Shown here: positions 25,086 through 34,721 of the stretch, in pieces
How the letters are laid out: each line of letters starts with the position of its first letter
How positions within the stretch are numbered: position 1 is the first letter of the stretch
NCBI GenBank assembly: GCA_963782465.1
Contig: CAWAJR010000005.1
Location: 682,001 to 746,000, forward strand
DNA: 64,000 bases
Direction: 5' to 3'
Source of the DNA: JAODBJ01 sp963782465
GTDB lineage: Bacteria; Actinomycetota; Acidimicrobiia; IMCC26256; PALSA-610
Position numbers and translations under genes: made by a program
Notes under the pieces: model-generated
What the model was told of the DNA's origin: nothing
Seen by the model: only the letters and a program-made list of their open reading frames with translations
Databases searched by the model: none

Positions 25086-27143
25086 TCAGGCGGCGTCGTA
25101 GCGGACGCAGCGGCCGGTACCGAGCCGTTTCGCGTCGTACATCGCGCCGTCGGCCGCCCGCAGCAACGGCTTGAACTCGGCGGCATCGTCGGGTGCGACC
25201 GCGATGCCGATGCACGCGGAAATGGTCACGTGCCCGTGAGGCAACGCGATCGGTTCGTGCAACGCGTCGGCCAGGCGGCGGGCGATGTCCTTGGCGACCT
25301 CGACCGACGCCCCCGGGAGCAGCACCGTGAACTCGTCGCCGCCCAGCCGGGCGATCACGTCGCCGGCGCGGAGCGACGCCGACATCCGGCGCGCCGCCTC
25401 GACCAGGAGCGCGTCGCCCGCGTCGTGACCGAAACGGTCGTTCACGGCCTTGAACCCGTCGAGGTCGACGAACAGCAACCCGACCGGCGCGTCGTCGCTG
25501 GCGGATTCGAGCGCGCGGTCGACAGCCCGTTCGAACAGCACCCGGTTCGGGAGGCTGGTGAGCTCGTCGTGCGTCGCTTGATGTTGCGCGCGACCGAGCA
25601 GGCGCGCGTTCTCGAGCGCGGTCGCGGCCTGGTCGGCGACGGCGCTCATGCGTTCGAGCAACATTTCCCGCTCGGGGCCGATGGTGTTCACGTCGTCGAA
25701 GAACACCGACGCGATCCCGAGCATCTCACCGTGACGCCGGACGGCGACGGTCGCCATCGCGTCGACATCGAGCGCTTCGAGCATCGCCCGGCCGATCGCA
25801 GCACGCTCATTACCGCGCTCGGTGAACAGCGGTTCGGGAGCGTCGAGCCATTCGGTCAGCGCGTCGTCGCGATGCTGGCCGAGCGGGATCACACTGAGCA
25901 GCTCTCGTTGCCAGTCGTCGAGGCCGTGCGAGCCCTTCACGAGAATCGCGTTCGTCGGGGCGTCGTACACACCGACGACGGCGCGCGAAGCGCCGAGCAC
26001 CGGGACCATCGCGTCGGCAACCTGTTGTGCGACCTGGTCGGGTTCGGAGATCGAAGCGAGGCTCCGCGCCAACTCCAAGAGCGCGGTCGCGGTTTCCTCG
26101 CGCTCGCGAACCGATTCGAGCGCGGTCGCCGCGTCGAGCGCCGCCGCGGCACTGCGCGCGTAGGCGGCGAGCACCTGACGTTCTTCTCGGAAGAACCACT
26201 GGCCGTCGTAGAAGGCCGCCAGGCGACCGTAGTGGCGGCGCGCCGAAGCGACGTCGATGACGATGCGCGACTCGTCGTCGTCGGCGACATCCTCGGCGAG
26301 GAGCGCCGCCCCGACCGCTTCCGCCTCGGCCTCGACGAAGCCGTCGTAGTGGACCGCGATCGGGCCGCCGTCCCTCGTGCGTACGGCCAGCACGTAACGC
26401 TGCGCGCTCACCGCTCGCGCCGCGCGGGTCACGATCCGGTCGAGGACCTCGGTCGTGTCGTGCGACGACACGAGGTCGGCGGCAATCGACTGCAACGACT
26501 CGACCTGCGCACTGAGTGACTCCACCCGTTCTTCGAGGTGGGCCCGCTTGCGGCCGAACAGGCGGAGCCGGTGGCGGATCGGCCACCGAACCACGTAGAT
26601 GCATTTCGGCGCGCCCTGCACCTGGCATTCGACGTGTTCGACGTCGAGGAGGGGGAGGCCGAACAACGGCCCCGCGGCCGACAGCAAGCCGATGGTCGAC
26701 TCGCAGTCGAGGCGGTGGGGAGGCTTGCCGCTGTCGAGTTCGTAACTGACGACGATGTGGCGGCGACTGTGTTCGATCGCCTGCATCGTCGCGACGGTCG
26801 AGAACTTCGGGCACACCTTGGCGACCTTCGAGAGCACCATGCCGGGTGACCCGAACCCACGCAACAAGAGCCGCAGTGGCGTGCCGACCCGTGTCTCGAG
26901 GACGGTCTCGCCCATGTGGCGCGACACGATCGGGTCGTCGAGCTCGACCGCGGCGGCCTGCCACAGCGCGATCTTGTCCTCGTAGGTCGACCAACCCGCC
27001 TCGTCCTCGAGTTCCGCGACCGTGCGCTTCACGCCCGAACGCGCCAGGACGCGTTCGACCGCCTCGTCGCCGCCCAGCCGCCGCACGTACTGGACGATGA
27101 GCGCCGTCATCGTTCCGGATGTCTCGCGGGCCACGTCGCCCAT
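25086..27143 (-). CDS. Diguanylate cyclase with N-terminal V4R-like sensor and GAF domains
   Basis: A 685-residue protein. Residues 12-180 form a ligand-sensor-like domain (IVQYVRRLGGDEAVERVL ... VEHVECQVQGAPKCIYVVRW) similar in layout to V4R/heme-NO-binding-associated sensors. A short coiled coil follows (about 190-215), then two GAF-like domains (about 220-355 and 360-505), then GGDEF (about 520-680) with intact active motif RLGGDEF and D at VDLDGFKAVNDRFGHDAGD. It should make c-di-GMP in response to a small ligand; the inhibitory RxxD site is not evident. No EAL domain is present. The Met at 27110 is an alternative start; neither has a strong ribosome site. Confidence 0.82.
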   Translation of the reverse strand: MGDVARETSGTMTALIVQYVRRLGGDEAVERVLARSGVKRTVAELEDEAGWSTYEDKIALWQAAAVELDDPIVSRHMGETVLETRVGTPLRLLLRGFGSPGMVLSKVAKVCPKFSTVATMQAIEHSRRHIVVSYELDSGKPPHRLDCESTIGLLSAAGPLFGLPLLDVEHVECQVQGAPKCIYVVRWPIRHRLRLFGRKRAHLEERVESLSAQVESLQSIAADLVSSHDTTEVLDRIVTRAARAVSAQRYVLAVRTRDGGPIAVHYDGFVEAEAEAVGAALLAEDVADDDESRIVIDVASARRHYGRLAAFYDGQWFFREERQVLAAYARSAAAALDAATALESVREREETATALLELARSLASISEPDQVAQQVADAMVPVLGASRAVVGVYDAPTNAILVKGSHGLDDWQRELLSVIPLGQHRDDALTEWLDAPEPLFTERGNERAAIGRAMLEALDVDAMATVAVRRHGEMLGIASVFFDDVNTIGPEREMLLERMSAVADQAATALENARLLGRAQHQATHDELTSLPNRVLFERAVDRALESASDDAPVGLLFVDLDGFKAVNDRFGHDAGDALLVEAARRMSASLRAGDVIARLGGDEFTVLLPGASVEVAKDIARRLADALHEPIALPHGHVTISACIGIAVAPDDAAEFKPLLRAADGAMYDAKRLGTGRCVRYDAA

Positions 27144-27224
27144 ACGAAGATGTTTCGGAAGCCGCGAGCCCGAGCCGAAGCGCGATCGAGAGAGACATGC
27201 GTCGCTTCGGGCGCAGCATCCCTT

Positions 27225-29504
27225 TTAGGCAGGCCCGTCGAATGCGGGTTCGAGGCACGGGGCGCCGGCCCGGGCGCCCGCTGGAGCGCCAGCCGGGGTA
27301 CCGATGACGACCACGGGCTCGTCGTCGACGGCCTCCCGGAGCCCGAAACGGTCGTGGAAGCGGCGCAGTGGCCCGGGCGCCCACCAGTTGGCTTCACCCG
27401 CGAGGCGCATGAACGCCGGGACCAGGGTCCCCCGCACGATCGTCGCGTCGACAAGGACGGCGACGGTGAGACCGATGCCGAACAGCTTGATGAAGGTGAC
27501 CCCCGACGTCGCGAAGGCGAGGAACGTGACCGCCAGCAGCGACGCGGCGGCCGTCACGATGCGCCCGGTGTGCTCGAGGCCCGTGGCGACGGAGTGGATG
27601 TTGTCGTGGGTGCGGTCGTGCTCCTCCTTGATGCGCGAGAGGAGGAACACCTCGTAGTCCATGCTCAGGCCGAACGCGATGCAGAACATGAGGATCGGCG
27701 TCGTCGTGTCGAGGGTGCCGGTGGGCGTGAAGTTGAGAAGGCCGGCCCCGTGACCTTCCTGGAAGATCCACACCATCGCCCCGAACGTCGCCGACAACGA
27801 CAGCGTGTTGAGCACCAACGCCTTCAACGGCACCACCACGCTGCCGAACATCAGGAAGAGCAGGGCGAAGGTCGCGAGCGCGATGATCCCGCCGGCGAGC
27901 GGCAACTTCGCGACGATCGCGTGCTTGGTGTCGACGAGTTGTGCCGCGCTCCCGCCGACGAGGCGCGTGAAGGGAGCCGGCGCGGCCCGCACGTCGGACA
28001 CGAGGTGCTCACCCGCGTCCGACATCGGCTCGACCGACGGCACGACGCTGATCCAGCCGCCCGCGTTCGCGCCCACGTCGAAACGTTGCGTCGCCGGCCC
28101 CGGCGGCGCGACGAGCGCACCGTGGATGTAACTGCCGGTGATCGCGTCGACGCGCGCGACGCCAGGGAGTTGCGACACTTCGCCCGCGTACGCGCCCAGC
28201 TCCTTCGCGCCGACTCGGTCCGGCATCACGACCGGGAACGCGTTGTTCTCGTTGCTCGAGAAGTCGCGCCGCAACTGGTCGGCGACGACCCGGCTCGGTG
28301 CGCTGGCCGGGAGTACGCGGTCGTCGGGGAGGCCGAACTGCACCCGGAAGAAGGGCAGGCCGAGGAGCACGAGCAGCGCGATGACCGCGGTCGCGATCAG
28401 CACCGGGCGCTTCATCACGGTCGTCGCAACTCGGTGCCAGAAGCCTTCGGCGTCGGGTTTCGGCGCGGCCTTGCGCCGGAACACGCGCCCGGCGTCGACG
28501 CGCGGCCCGACCACGGCCAGCAGTGCGGGCAGGCTGACCGTCGACGCGACGGCGGCGATCAGCACGACCGCGACCCCTGCGTAGGCGAACGAGCGCAAGA
28601 AGTAGAGGGGGAACACGAGCAACGCCGAGAGCGACACCGCGACGGTCAACGCGCTGAAGGCAACCGTCCGGCCCGCACGCACCACGGTGCGGACGACGGC
28701 ATCGTCCGACGGGTAGCCGGCGTGGAGCTCCTCCCGGAAGCGCGACACGATGAAGAGCGAGTAGTCGATCGCGAGACCGAGCCCCAGCGCCGTAGTGAGG
28801 TTGATCGAGAAGATCGACACGTCGGTGACCGACCCGATCGCGAAGAGCACGAGCAGCGTGCCGACGATGGCGATCGCGCCGACCGCGAGCGGCAGGAGCG
28901 CGGCGACCAGGGTGCCGAACACGATCACGAGGAGCACCAGCGTGATGGGCACCGCGATCGATTCTGCGCGTTCGAGGTCGTGCTGCACCTGCGAGCCGAC
29001 ATCGCTGAAGACGGCCTGCTGGCCACCGAGACCGACCTCGAGCGCACCGTGCGCGCCGGCCACCTCGGTGCGTATCGACGCGATCGCGTCCTTGATCTGC
29101 GCGTCGCTTCCGTCGACCCGCGCCAGCAGCAGCGCGCGGTCTCCCGCCTTGCTGCGCAGCGGGGCCGGGGAGCCGAGCTCCCAGTAGGAGGCCACCGCCG
29201 ATACGTGGGGGATCGCCTGCAGCGTCGACGTGAGGTGTTCACCGGCGGCTTTCGACGCCGCGCTGTCGACCCGGCCGTCGGTCGCGGTCGCGACGAGCAC
29301 GACGTTGGGATCGCCCTGGCCGAAACGGTCCGTGAGGATGCGCTGGGCGCGGCTCGACTCCGACGAGGGGTTGTCGAACCCCCCGGTGTGCAGCTTCGGG
29401 AACACGCCGCCGCCGACGGCCCCCGCGACGACGATCGCGACGGCGGTCGCGACCAGGACCAGGCGCCGCCGGCGCACCGTGAACCGACCCAGGCGTTCGA
29501 ACAT
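27225..29504 (-). CDS. MMPL/RND-family transporter
   Basis: A 759-residue membrane protein with the MMPL plan: one TM at the N-terminus (RRLVLVATAVAIVVAGAVGG), a large periplasmic loop, five TMs, a long cytosolic loop and the repeated half. Family motifs are GLGLAIDYSLFIVSRFREEL near residue 245 and FGLSMDYEVFLLSRIKEEHD near 615, whose Asp-Tyr pairs belong to the proton relay. MMPL proteins export lipids, siderophores or drugs; the cargo cannot be told. The ATG at 29504 has AGGGAG close upstream. It is divergent from a TetR gene across a region that contains a palindromic operator. Confidence 0.88.
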   Translation of the reverse strand: MFERLGRFTVRRRRLVLVATAVAIVVAGAVGGGVFPKLHTGGFDNPSSESSRAQRILTDRFGQGDPNVVLVATATDGRVDSAASKAAGEHLTSTLQAIPHVSAVASYWELGSPAPLRSKAGDRALLLARVDGSDAQIKDAIASIRTEVAGAHGALEVGLGGQQAVFSDVGSQVQHDLERAESIAVPITLVLLVIVFGTLVAALLPLAVGAIAIVGTLLVLFAIGSVTDVSIFSINLTTALGLGLAIDYSLFIVSRFREELHAGYPSDDAVVRTVVRAGRTVAFSALTVAVSLSALLVFPLYFLRSFAYAGVAVVLIAAVASTVSLPALLAVVGPRVDAGRVFRRKAAPKPDAEGFWHRVATTVMKRPVLIATAVIALLVLLGLPFFRVQFGLPDDRVLPASAPSRVVADQLRRDFSSNENNAFPVVMPDRVGAKELGAYAGEVSQLPGVARVDAITGSYIHGALVAPPGPATQRFDVGANAGGWISVVPSVEPMSDAGEHLVSDVRAAPAPFTRLVGGSAAQLVDTKHAIVAKLPLAGGIIALATFALLFLMFGSVVVPLKALVLNTLSLSATFGAMVWIFQEGHGAGLLNFTPTGTLDTTTPILMFCIAFGLSMDYEVFLLSRIKEEHDRTHDNIHSVATGLEHTGRIVTAAASLLAVTFLAFATSGVTFIKLFGIGLTVAVLVDATIVRGTLVPAFMRLAGEANWWAPGPLRRFHDRFGLREAVDDEPVVVIGTPAGAPAGARAGAPCLEPAFDGPA

Positions 29505-29590
29505 TGCCTGCTCCCTGAACGATCGAGTTTCGTGTCTGATGGCTACTTCGTGACTGATGACTACTTCCTGAACGGTGTTCTACTTGACGA

Positions 29591-29604
29591 TGACAGTATT
29601 GTCA
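29591..29604. promoter_or_regulatory. Probable TetR operator TGACA-N4-TGTCA
   Basis: Inverted repeat TGACAGTATTGTCA, extended outward to TTGAC...GTCAA, located 87 nt upstream of the MMPL start and 39 nt upstream of the TetR start. It is the only clear palindrome in the shared regulatory region, as expected for autoregulated TetR control of a divergent transporter. Confidence 0.5.
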
Positions 29605-29642
29605 ACGGTGTTCACCTTCTGTACAGGCAAGGAGCCACGACG

Positions 29643-30359
29643 TTGGCGACGACGACACGGCGGGACCGCCTCCGGGCCGAACTGGTCGACAGCATCAAGC
29701 AGGCCGCGCTCGGCCAGCTCGAGGTGGGCGGGCCGGCCGCCGTGTCGCTGCGGGGTATCGCCCGCGAAATCGGGGTGTCGCCGGCAGCGCTCTACGGCTA
29801 CTTCGACTCGCTCGACGACCTGTTCACCGCGCTCATCACCGACGGGTTCAACGATCTCGCCGACACCGTCGACGCGGCCGTGCACGGCGACCCCGCCGCG
29901 CCCCTCGGGGTGAAGATGCTGCGGGGACTGCTCGCCTACCGCGACTGGGCGCTCGCCAACGCCCCCCGTTTCCGCCTCTGCTACTTCGCGCCGGTGCCCG
30001 GCTACGAGGCCCCGGCCGACGGGCCGACCCTCGCCGCGTCACTGCGTGTCGCGCTCCCGCTCCTGCAGGTGCTGGCCGAGGGGTGGGCGACCGGCCGCCT
30101 CGCCGCACCGCCACCGGGCCCGCGCGTCGACACGTCGAAGTTCGAGGAACGCTTCGGCCTCGCGCTCACGAGCGACCAGCTGCGCTCGTCGACCGAATGC
30201 TGGGGCGAGTTCCACGGGCTCGTCGCCCTGGAACTCAACGGGCACATCCACCCCGAGTGGGCGGATCCCGCCGAACTCTACGAAGCCAACATGCGCTCGA
30301 TGATCCGCCGGATCGGCCTGCCCGACCCCCCCACCCTGACCTCCGCGACCCCCTCATGA
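29643..30359 (+). CDS. TetR/AcrR-family repressor
   Basis: A 238-residue regulator. The N-terminal HTH is ELVDSIKQAALGQLEVGGPAA then VSLRGIAREIGVSPAALYGY with FDSLDDLFTALI, a standard TetR domain; the C-terminal ligand domain belongs to the WHG type (EFHGLVALELNGHIHPEW). I chose TTG at 29643 because AAGGAG lies 8 nt upstream; no ATG gives an equivalent start, and the long frame further upstream is antisense to the transporter. It probably represses itself and the divergent MMPL gene. Confidence 0.85.
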   Translation: MATTTRRDRLRAELVDSIKQAALGQLEVGGPAAVSLRGIAREIGVSPAALYGYFDSLDDLFTALITDGFNDLADTVDAAVHGDPAAPLGVKMLRGLLAYRDWALANAPRFRLCYFAPVPGYEAPADGPTLAASLRVALPLLQVLAEGWATGRLAAPPPGPRVDTSKFEERFGLALTSDQLRSSTECWGEFHGLVALELNGHIHPEWADPAELYEANMRSMIRRIGLPDPPTLTSATPS

Positions 30360-30362
30360 TGC

Positions 30363-30383
30363 GGCGAGCGCAGCGAGCTCGCC
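30363..30383. terminator. Hairpin between convergent TetR and clpB genes
   Basis: Inverted repeat GGCGAGC-7 nt-GCTCGCC just after the TetR stop codon and about 50 nt beyond the clpB stop. It is a plausible shared terminator. Confidence 0.4.
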
Positions 30384-30435
30384 AGCAAGCGCACGCCCGC
30401 GACGAGGGACGAGGAGCAGTAAGCGAGCGAGACAG

Positions 30436-33018
30436 CTAGGTGACGATCTCGGCGGTGGCGGCGTGGTCGAACACGAGGCCGCCGTCGGGGGCCGCGTCGA
30501 CGAGCACGGTGTCGCCGCTCGAGTACTCGCCCTTCAAGAGGGCGAGCGCGATCGGGTCGGCGACCTCCTTCTGCAGCACCCGCTTCAACGGTCGGGCACC
30601 GAAATCGGGGTCGTAGCCCGTCTTGGCGATCCACGCCTGCGCGGCCGGGGTGAGGTCGAGCCCCAGGCCCCGCTCGGCCAGACGGCCACGGAGGTGCTCC
30701 ACCTGCAACCCGACGATCTCGGCGATGTGCTCCTCCGACAGCCGGTGGAACACCACGATCTCGTCGACCCGGTTGACGAACTCCGGCTTGAAGTGCGTAC
30801 GCACCGCCGCCAACACCTGCTGTTCCGAGCCGCCGCTGCCGAGGTTGCTCGTCATGATCACGACGGTGTTGGTGAAGTCGACGGTGCGGCCCTGGCCGTC
30901 GGTGAGACGGCCGTCGTCCATCAACTGCAACAGCACGTTGAACACGTCGGTGTGGGCCTTCTCGATCTCGTCGAGCAACACGACCGCGTAGGGCCGCCGG
31001 CGGACGATCTCGGTGAGCTGGCCGCCTTCCTCGTATCCGACGTAGCCCGGAGGCGCGCCGACGAGACGCGACACGGAGTGCTTCTCCATGTACTCCGACA
31101 TGTCGATGCGCACCATCGCCCGTTCGTCGTCGAACAGGAAGTCGGCGAGCGCGCGTGCGAGCTCGGTCTTTCCGACACCGGTGGGGCCGAGGAACAGGAA
31201 CGAACCGATCGGGCGGTGCGGGTCGGACAGCCCGGCGCGTGAACGCCGGATCGCGTTGGCGACCGCGACGACCGCGTCCTCCTGCCCGACGACCCGTTCG
31301 TGCAGCACGTCTTCGAGCCGCACCAGCTTGGCCATCTCGCCTTCCATCAGACGCGAGACGGGGATGCCGGTCCACTTGGCGACGATCTCGGCGACGTCTT
31401 CCTCGTCGACTTCTTCTTTCAACATCGCGCCTTCGCCCTGCAAGTCGGCGAGGCGCGCGGTCATCGCATCGACCTCGCGTTCGAGCACGGGGATGTGGCC
31501 GTAGCGAAGTTGCGCGGCGCGTTCGAGGTCGCCTTCACGCTCCGCACGTTCGGCCGACAACCGCGATTGCTCGAGGCGTTCCTTGCCGTCTTGGATCGAA
31601 GCGATGACGTCTTTCTCGGTCTGCCAGTGCGCGACCATCCCGTCGCGCTCTTCCGACAGCGATGTGAGCTCGGCTTCGAGCGCGTCGAGACGGGCCTTGC
31701 TCGCGTCGTCGGTTTCCTTGGCGAGCGCGGCTTTCTCGATCTCGAGCTGCCGGATGCGCCGTTCGACGACGTCGATCTCGAAGGGCATCGAGTCGATCTC
31801 GATGCGCAGCCGCGACGCGGCTTCGTCGATGAGGTCGATGGCCTTGTCGGGGAGCTGGCGCGCGGTGATGTAGCGGTCGGAGAGCACCGCCGCCGCGACG
31901 AGCGCGGCGTCCTGGATGCGCACGCCGTGGTGCACCTCGTAGCGCTCCTTGAGCCCACGCAGGATGGCGATGGTGTCTTCCACCGACGGCTCGCCCACGA
32001 AGACCTGCTGGAAGCGGCGTTCGAGCGCGGCGTCCTTCTCGACGTACTTGCGGTACTCGTCGAGCGTCGTCGCCCCGATGAGGCGCAGTTCACCGCGCGC
32101 GAGCATCGGCTTGATCATGTTGCCGGCGTCGACCGCGCCTTCGGCGCCGCCCGCGCCCACGATGGTGTGCAACTCGTCGATGAAGGTGACGACTTCGCCT
32201 TCGGAGTCGGCGATCTCCTTGAGCACGGCCTTGAAGCGTTCTTCGAACTCACCGCGGTACTTCGCGCCGGCGATCATCGATCCGAGGTCGAGCGAGATCA
32301 GCCGCTTGTTGCGCAGCCCCTCGGGCACGTCGCCTTCGACGATGCGCCGCGCCAGCCCTTCGACGATCGCGGTCTTGCCGACACCCGGCTCACCGATGAG
32401 CACCGGGTTGTTCTTGGTGCGGCGCGACAGCACCTGGATGACCCGGCGGATCTCTTCGTCGCGCCCGATGACCGGGTCGATCTTGCCCTTGCGCGCGTCC
32501 TCGGTGAGGTCGCGCCCGTACTTCTCCAGCGACTGGTACTGCTCCTCGGGGTTGTCGCTCGTGACCCGGTGGCTCCCGCGTACCTGGCGCAGCGCGTCGA
32601 GCACCGCGTCGCGCTCGACGCCCGCGCCGCGAAGCAGATCGCCGACGCCGCCGGGGACGTCGGTCATCGCGAGGAGGATGTGCTCGGTCGAGAGGTACTC
32701 GTCGTTGAGCGCGGCGCGCTCGCCGTCGGCCGCTTCGAGCAGGCGGTAGGCCTCGGCCGAGAGGCCGGCCTCGCGCACGGTCGCCCCGCTGACCCGGGGG
32801 CGTTTCTCGAGCGCGGTGTCGACGAGACCGCGCAGGTGCGACGGCGTGACGCCGATGCGTTCGAGCACGCCGCTGACCACGCCTTCGGGCTGGTCGAGCA
32901 ACGTCCGCAACACGTGTTCCGAGGCGACCTCGGTGTGGCCCTGCTCGCGGGCAAGGGCCTGCGCGGCCTGCAATGCCTCGGAGGTCTTGCGGGTGAATCG
33001 GTTCGGATCGAGCGGCAT
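30436..33018 (-). CDS. clpB: ATP-dependent disaggregase ClpB
   Basis: An 860-residue Hsp100 chaperone that, with DnaK-DnaJ-GrpE, pulls apart protein aggregates. Order: N domain (1-145, EALQAAQALAREQGHTEVAS), NBD1 with Walker A GEPGVGKT near 205, a full coiled-coil M domain (about 400-530), NBD2 with GPTGVGKT near 605 and sensor-2 ARPLKRVL near 805. The M domain distinguishes it from ClpA/ClpC. The ATG at 33018 has GAGG upstream. It has its own HAIR operator at 33056-33076 although it follows hspR. Confidence 0.96.
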   Translation of the reverse strand: MPLDPNRFTRKTSEALQAAQALAREQGHTEVASEHVLRTLLDQPEGVVSGVLERIGVTPSHLRGLVDTALEKRPRVSGATVREAGLSAEAYRLLEAADGERAALNDEYLSTEHILLAMTDVPGGVGDLLRGAGVERDAVLDALRQVRGSHRVTSDNPEEQYQSLEKYGRDLTEDARKGKIDPVIGRDEEIRRVIQVLSRRTKNNPVLIGEPGVGKTAIVEGLARRIVEGDVPEGLRNKRLISLDLGSMIAGAKYRGEFEERFKAVLKEIADSEGEVVTFIDELHTIVGAGGAEGAVDAGNMIKPMLARGELRLIGATTLDEYRKYVEKDAALERRFQQVFVGEPSVEDTIAILRGLKERYEVHHGVRIQDAALVAAAVLSDRYITARQLPDKAIDLIDEAASRLRIEIDSMPFEIDVVERRIRQLEIEKAALAKETDDASKARLDALEAELTSLSEERDGMVAHWQTEKDVIASIQDGKERLEQSRLSAERAEREGDLERAAQLRYGHIPVLEREVDAMTARLADLQGEGAMLKEEVDEEDVAEIVAKWTGIPVSRLMEGEMAKLVRLEDVLHERVVGQEDAVVAVANAIRRSRAGLSDPHRPIGSFLFLGPTGVGKTELARALADFLFDDERAMVRIDMSEYMEKHSVSRLVGAPPGYVGYEEGGQLTEIVRRRPYAVVLLDEIEKAHTDVFNVLLQLMDDGRLTDGQGRTVDFTNTVVIMTSNLGSGGSEQQVLAAVRTHFKPEFVNRVDEIVVFHRLSEEHIAEIVGLQVEHLRGRLAERGLGLDLTPAAQAWIAKTGYDPDFGARPLKRVLQKEVADPIALALLKGEYSSGDTVLVDAAPDGGLVFDHAATAEIVT

Positions 33019-33055
33019 TCGGTGCTACCTCGGTCGGACGGGTACTGCCAACAAA

Positions 33056-33076
33056 GTTGACAACACAGCACTCAAG
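33056..33076. promoter_or_regulatory. HAIR operator upstream of clpB
   Basis: HAIR is the HspR-binding inverted repeat CTTGAGT-N7-ACTCAAG. Here one half is perfect (ACTCAAG, 33070-33076), the other is degenerate (GTTGACA, 33056-33062) and the spacer is 7 nt. It lies 37 nt upstream of the clpB start, so HspR should repress clpB separately from the dnaK operon. Confidence 0.75.
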
Positions 33077-33104
33077 TTTGTTCCCACGACGCGAACCTTC
33101 GTGT

Positions 33105-33506
33105 TCAGGACCGGCGGCCCTGCACCACCCGGACCAGGGCGTTCGGGCGGATCGGCACGAGGTCCCGCCGGTACTGGCGGTGCGCGTCGGCGACCGCCTC
33201 CTGCTGGGCTTGCTTCGCTTCCTCCAGCTGGGCCTCGAGGCGGGCGATCCGGCTGCGCGCCTCGGCGAGGGCGTCCTCCAGTTCGAGCACCCTCTGCACG
33301 CCGACGAGGCTCACGCCTTCGTTGGTCAGTTCCTGGATGCGCCGGAGCAGCTCGATGTCGCGGTCGGAGTAGCGGCGGCTGCGGCCGCTCGTGCGCGCCG
33401 GCGCGATCAACCCTTTGCGCTCGTAGATCCGCAAGGTTTGCGGGTGTACGCCGGCCAGCTCGGCCGCGACCGAGATCACATAGAGCGCACACGAATCGCG
33501 TTGCAT
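33105..33506 (-). CDS. hspR: Heat-shock repressor HspR (MerR family)
   Basis: A 133-residue MerR-type repressor. The winged helix is YVISVAAELAGVHPQTLRI then YERKGLIAPARTSGRSRRYS, the distinctive HspR sequence; a coiled coil of about 40 residues follows (LEDALAEARSRIARLEAQLE). In actinobacteria HspR binds HAIR sites with DnaK as co-repressor, giving feedback on chaperone demand. It lies 19 nt after dnaJ in the dnaK-grpE-dnaJ-hspR order; clpB follows. Confidence 0.93.
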   Translation of the reverse strand: MQRDSCALYVISVAAELAGVHPQTLRIYERKGLIAPARTSGRSRRYSDRDIELLRRIQELTNEGVSLVGVQRVLELEDALAEARSRIARLEAQLEEAKQAQQEAVADAHRQYRRDLVPIRPNALVRVVQGRRS

Positions 33507-33525
33507 CGGCAGCCCCCGTTCCTCG

Positions 33526-34718
33526 TCAATCGTCCCGGCGGCACGCGTGCGCGCCCATCATCTCCACGCGCGGGTCGGTCGGGAACGCGCCCGCCAACGC
33601 CTCGATCGCGCCCCGCTGCTCGTCGGTCAACTCGGTCGGCACCTGCACGTCGACGGTCACGAGCAGGTCGCCGGGCGCCTTGCCGTTCGCGTGGATCCCG
33701 CGGCCGCGCACCCGCAACGTCTTGCCGTTGGGTGTGCCGGGCGGGATACGAACGGTTACCGGGTCGTCGAGCGTGGGCACCTTCACTTCGGCCCCGAGCG
33801 TCGCTTCGGCGAAGGTGAGCGGCAACCGCACCGTGAGATTGTTGCCGTTGCGACCGAACAGCTGGTGCGGTTTCACCGACACGACCACGTACAGATCGCC
33901 CGCCGGGCCGCCGTTGGCACCGGCGCCGCCGCGGCCCTTGACGCGGATCCGCTGACCGTCGTCGACCCCAGCCGGCACGCGTACCTTCACCTCGCGGGCG
34001 CGCAGCTCGACCCCGCGCCCGTGGCAGGTCGGGCACGGGTTCGCGACGACATGGCCGCTCCCACCACAGCGCGGGCACACCTGCGAGAACGAGAACGGTC
34101 CCTGGTCGACTGCGATCGCACCGCTCCCCTTGCACTCCGGGCACACCTCGGGTTGGGTACCGGGGCGCGCACCGTTGCCGTGGCACGTCTCGCAGATCGC
34201 GTCGGCACGGAAACGAACCGTGCTGGTGACACCGTGCACGGCGTCGCGGAAGCTCAGGTGCAGTTCGGTCTCGAGGTCCTGGCCGCGTTGGGGACCGGTC
34301 GGCGGGCGCCCGCGTCCACCACGGCCGCCACCACGATTGCCGAACAGACCACCGAGGATGTCGGAGAACACACCGCTGGATGCACCGTCGCCCTGGAAAT
34401 CGGTGAAGTCGAAGTTGCGGGCGCCGCCACCACCGAAGCCGCCACCACCGAGGCCGGCACCGCCCGGGCCGACACCCGAGGCGACCATGCGCCGCACCTC
34501 GTCGTACTCCTTCTTCTTCTCCTTGTCGCCGAGCACGTCGTACGCGGCCGACACTTCCTTGAAGCGGTCCTCGGCGCTCTTGTTCCCCGGGTTCGCGTCG
34601 GGGTGGTACTGCTTCGCCAACTTCTTGTACCGCGCGAGATGTCTTTCTCGGCCGCGTCTTTCGCCACGCCGAGGACCGCGTAATAGTCCTTGTCAAACCA
34701 CTCGCGCTGCGGTGCCAA
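33526..34718 (-). CDS. dnaJ: Chaperone DnaJ, frameshifted near the J domain
   Basis: About 397 residues after correction. The start reads WFDKDYYAVLGVAKDAAEKD and ISR, then the expected helix continues in a second frame as LAKQYHPDANPGNKSAEDRF with the catalytic HPD. The break lies at about 34627-34636 and fits loss of one base in a GCGCG run. After it come a Gly/Phe-rich linker, four zinc motifs (CETCHGNG, CPECKGSG, CPRCGGSG, CPTCHGRG) and the C-terminal substrate-binding domains, all intact. DnaJ stimulates DnaK ATPase and is needed for stress survival, so a sequence error is more likely than a true pseudogene. Confidence 0.9.
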
Positions 34719-34721
34719 TGC

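Noticed and set aside
26916..29600. Very long plus-strand open frame antisense to the MMPL transporter
   Set aside because: Composition is Arg/Asp/Glu/His-rich nonsense typical of antisense frames in GC-rich DNA; only its last 238 codons are the TetR protein.
34600..34660. Programmed ribosomal frameshift in dnaJ
   Set aside because: No slippery sequence or downstream structure was found, and several unrelated genes show the same one-base loss.
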